Source: CAZOOK01 sp964581385 (GTDB lineage Bacteria; Pseudomonadota; Gammaproteobacteria; Nevskiales; Nevskiaceae). From it: a stretch of 64,000 nt of DNA. Of the stretch, positions 62,968 through 64,000 are shown one piece after another. Below the pieces are notes generated by a model, which saw only the letters and a program-made list of their open reading frames with translations, was not told where the DNA came from and did no database searches. Numbering within the stretch: position 1 is the stretch's first letter; the number at the start of each line of letters is the position of its first letter. A program made the translations under genes and the position numbers. Location of the stretch: positions 32,110 to 96,109 of the forward strand of contig CAZOOK010000025.1 in assembly GCA_964581385.1 (NCBI GenBank), in the 5' to 3' direction.

Positions 62968-63177
62968 TCATTTCTTAGTTTTTTTCTGCGCCGAAACAGA
63001 ACGCGAAGACGAACTCGTCGAACGAGGTGCCTTCTGGCTGCGCGCTTTTGGTGTCGGTGAACCCGAGCCGCCGCCACCGGACGCCTCATACTTTGAGGTC
63101 ACCTGTCCTCCCTTGCTTTGATCAGGGCTCTGAGGGGGGCGCAGCAGGCGGCGGGGACTCGTTGCTTGTGTTGGCAT
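62968..63177 (-). CDS. Small protein 2 with the MPTQATSPRR N-terminus
   Basis: A 69-residue, strongly basic protein, Ser/Gly/Lys-rich and probably disordered (ending SVSAQKKTKK). The first ten residues are the same as in small protein 1; the rest is unrelated (YEASGGGGSGSPTPKARSQK). AAGGAG lies 8 nt before the ATG. It has no Cys, signal peptide or membrane segment. The shared start with a different body suggests a leader, docking or phosphorylation tag. Confidence 0.65.
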   Translation of the reverse strand: MPTQATSPRRLLRPPQSPDQSKGGQVTSKYEASGGGGSGSPTPKARSQKAPRSTSSSSRSVSAQKKTKK

Positions 63178-63418
63178 GACCTGACTCCTTGAAGCGTGAA
63201 ATTATTAGGTTTGCTTGAACCAAACACCGCTGGGCGGTTGCTCGACTGATTTTCCACCAGGGTTCACAAAAGCGGGTTACACATTTTTGGATACGTCCAA
63301 GTGTTTATTCCCCAAAACTATGGACCCAGAGGATCGCCTCGCCAGCGCTCTCGTTATAGCAAACGGAAAGTATCACGCAAAGCCGCCACCGTGCTATCGA
63401 TCAGACGAGCGGGAGGAA
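63178..63418 (-). promoter_or_regulatory. Upstream region of small protein 2
   Basis: No gene. Contains TGCTCGAC (63239-63246), CAAAAGC (63267-63273) and ACACATTT (63279-63286) as plus-strand bases, matching the region upstream of small protein 1. The part from 63290 to 63418 shows no feature. Confidence 0.5.
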
Positions 63419-63502
63419 CGGTTGTTCTCGAGTCCCGGCCCGGCCATCCCCGGCTGGGCGTTCGACTACTCCGCGAACAGTGCTCGCGGAGCAGCCGCCT
63501 CA
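63419..63502 (-). repeat. Dispersed multi-hairpin element after pstB
   Basis: A diverged copy of the element following purL. It holds stem CTCCGCGA/TCGCGGAG (63469-63476 and 63484-63491) and stem GCCCGGCC/GGCTGGGC (63438-63445 and 63452-63459, one G-T pair), and the conserved CGGTTGTTCTC at 63419-63429. In transcription order it begins at the pstB stop codon. Confidence 0.65.
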
Positions 63503-64000
63503 GCCAAACCGTCCCGTGATGTAGTCCTCGGTCTTGGATTTTTGCGGCTTGGTGAACACTTGATGAGTCTCGCCGAATTCGATGAGCTCGCCGAGATACA
63601 TGAAGGCGGTGAAGTCGGCCACGCGTGCGGCCTGCTGCATGTTGTGAGTGACGATGGCGATGGTGTAGTCGCTCTTGAGCTGATAGATCAACTCTTCGAC
63701 TTTGGCGGTCGCAATCGGATCGAGCGCGGAGGTGGGTTCGTCGAGCAGGATCACTTCCGGGCTCACGGCGATGGTGCGGGCAATGCACAGACGCTGCTGC
63801 TGGCCACCAGAGAGTCCGAGTCCGCTGGACTGCAGCTTGCCCTTGACCTCGTCCCACAGCGCGGCGCGCTTGAGGGCGGATTCGATGCGATCGTCCATTT
63901 CCGACTTCGGCAACCGCTCGTAAAGACGGATACCGAAGGCAATGTTGTCATAGATCGACATCGGGAACGGCGTCGGCTTCTGGAACACCATGCCGATGCG
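63500..64000 (-). CDS. pstB: Phosphate ABC transporter ATP-binding protein PstB (partial)
   Basis: The C-terminal 166 residues of PstB; the N-terminus with Walker A lies beyond the right edge, so the ATG at 63991 is internal. Seen: RIGMVFQKPTPFPMSIYDNIAFG, signature LSGGQQQRLCIARTIA, Walker B VILLDEPTSALDP and switch His in IVTHNMQQAARVADFTAFM, ending in the PstB-typical EDYITGRFG. It energises high-affinity phosphate uptake by PstSCAB. The dispersed hairpin element starts at its stop codon. Confidence 0.97.
   Translation of the reverse strand, partial: RIGMVFQKPTPFPMSIYDNIAFGIRLYERLPKSEMDDRIESALKRAALWDEVKGKLQSSGLGLSGGQQQRLCIARTIAVSPEVILLDEPTSALDPIATAKVEELIYQLKSDYTIAIVTHNMQQAARVADFTAFMYLGELIEFGETHQVFTKPQKSKTEDYITGRFG

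Overview
This is a single contiguous, gene-dense, GC-rich stretch that reads as the chromosome of a Gram-negative gammaproteobacterium. I infer this from the lpt/kds genes for LPS, BolA-MurA adjacency, the run lptB-rpoN-hpf-ptsN-hprK-rapZ-EIIA-HPr-EI, and a single-chain PurL of about 1290 residues. PQQ synthesis, two P450s and a 3-ketosteroid-dehydrogenase-like flavoprotein would suit a steroid- or terpenoid-using lineage such as Steroidobacteraceae/Nevskiales, but no rRNA is present to confirm this. I saw no tRNA, rRNA, CRISPR array, transposase or prophage.

Layout. 1-6.6 kb: rraA start (partial) and dsbB, a quinone oxidoreductase, a secreted protein, then murA, a BolA protein and an ABC-2 exporter pair. 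6.9-9.1 kb: a small accessory patch with an orphan HEPN-type protein, a TonB-domain lipoprotein and a small unknown gene with a clear promoter. 9.4-20.8 kb: a sirtuin, divergent from a long core operon (kdsD, kdsC, lptC, lptA, lptB, rpoN, hpf, ptsN, hprK, rapZ, EIIA-Man, HPr, EI) that joins LPS supply and transport, sigma-54, ribosome hibernation and the regulatory (nitrogen-type) PTS. 20.8-21.7 kb: a DUF3014 membrane-anchored protein.

22-40.4 kb: a Wzx/Wzy-type exopolysaccharide locus. The plus-strand arm encodes the initiating phosphoglycosyltransferase, Wza-like export lipoprotein, Wzc/GumC-like chain-length protein, a degenerate CpsD-like ATPase, two acyltransferases and a glycosyltransferase. 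The convergent minus-strand arm encodes a GH16 hydrolase, Wzy-like polymerase, three glycosyltransferases, a pyruvyltransferase-family protein and a Wzx-like flippase. A methyltransferase, another membrane glycosyltransferase and a small secreted protein close it.

40.7-46.8 kb: an oxidative module (FAD dehydrogenase, tandem-MarR regulator, two P450s). 47.1-50.3 kb: pqqABCDE on the minus strand, including a 26-residue pqqA, followed by an MFS exporter. 51.7-53 kb: a secreted protein of unknown function behind a promoter with an overlapping operator-like dyad. 53.3-58.4 kb: a DUF1820 gene, an MBL-fold hydrolase and purL on the minus strand. 58.7-63.2 kb: an ECF sigma factor without the usual acidic DAED-like motif, a transmembrane Ser/Thr kinase, and two small minus-strand proteins that share the same first ten residues and partly conserved upstream regions. 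This last group is the best candidate for an undescribed system. The window ends inside pstB.

Two dispersed repeat families were noticed: a multi-hairpin element that starts directly after the stop codons of both purL and pstB, and a C/T-rich tract found both in front of ptsI and, translated, inside the interdomain linker of PurL.
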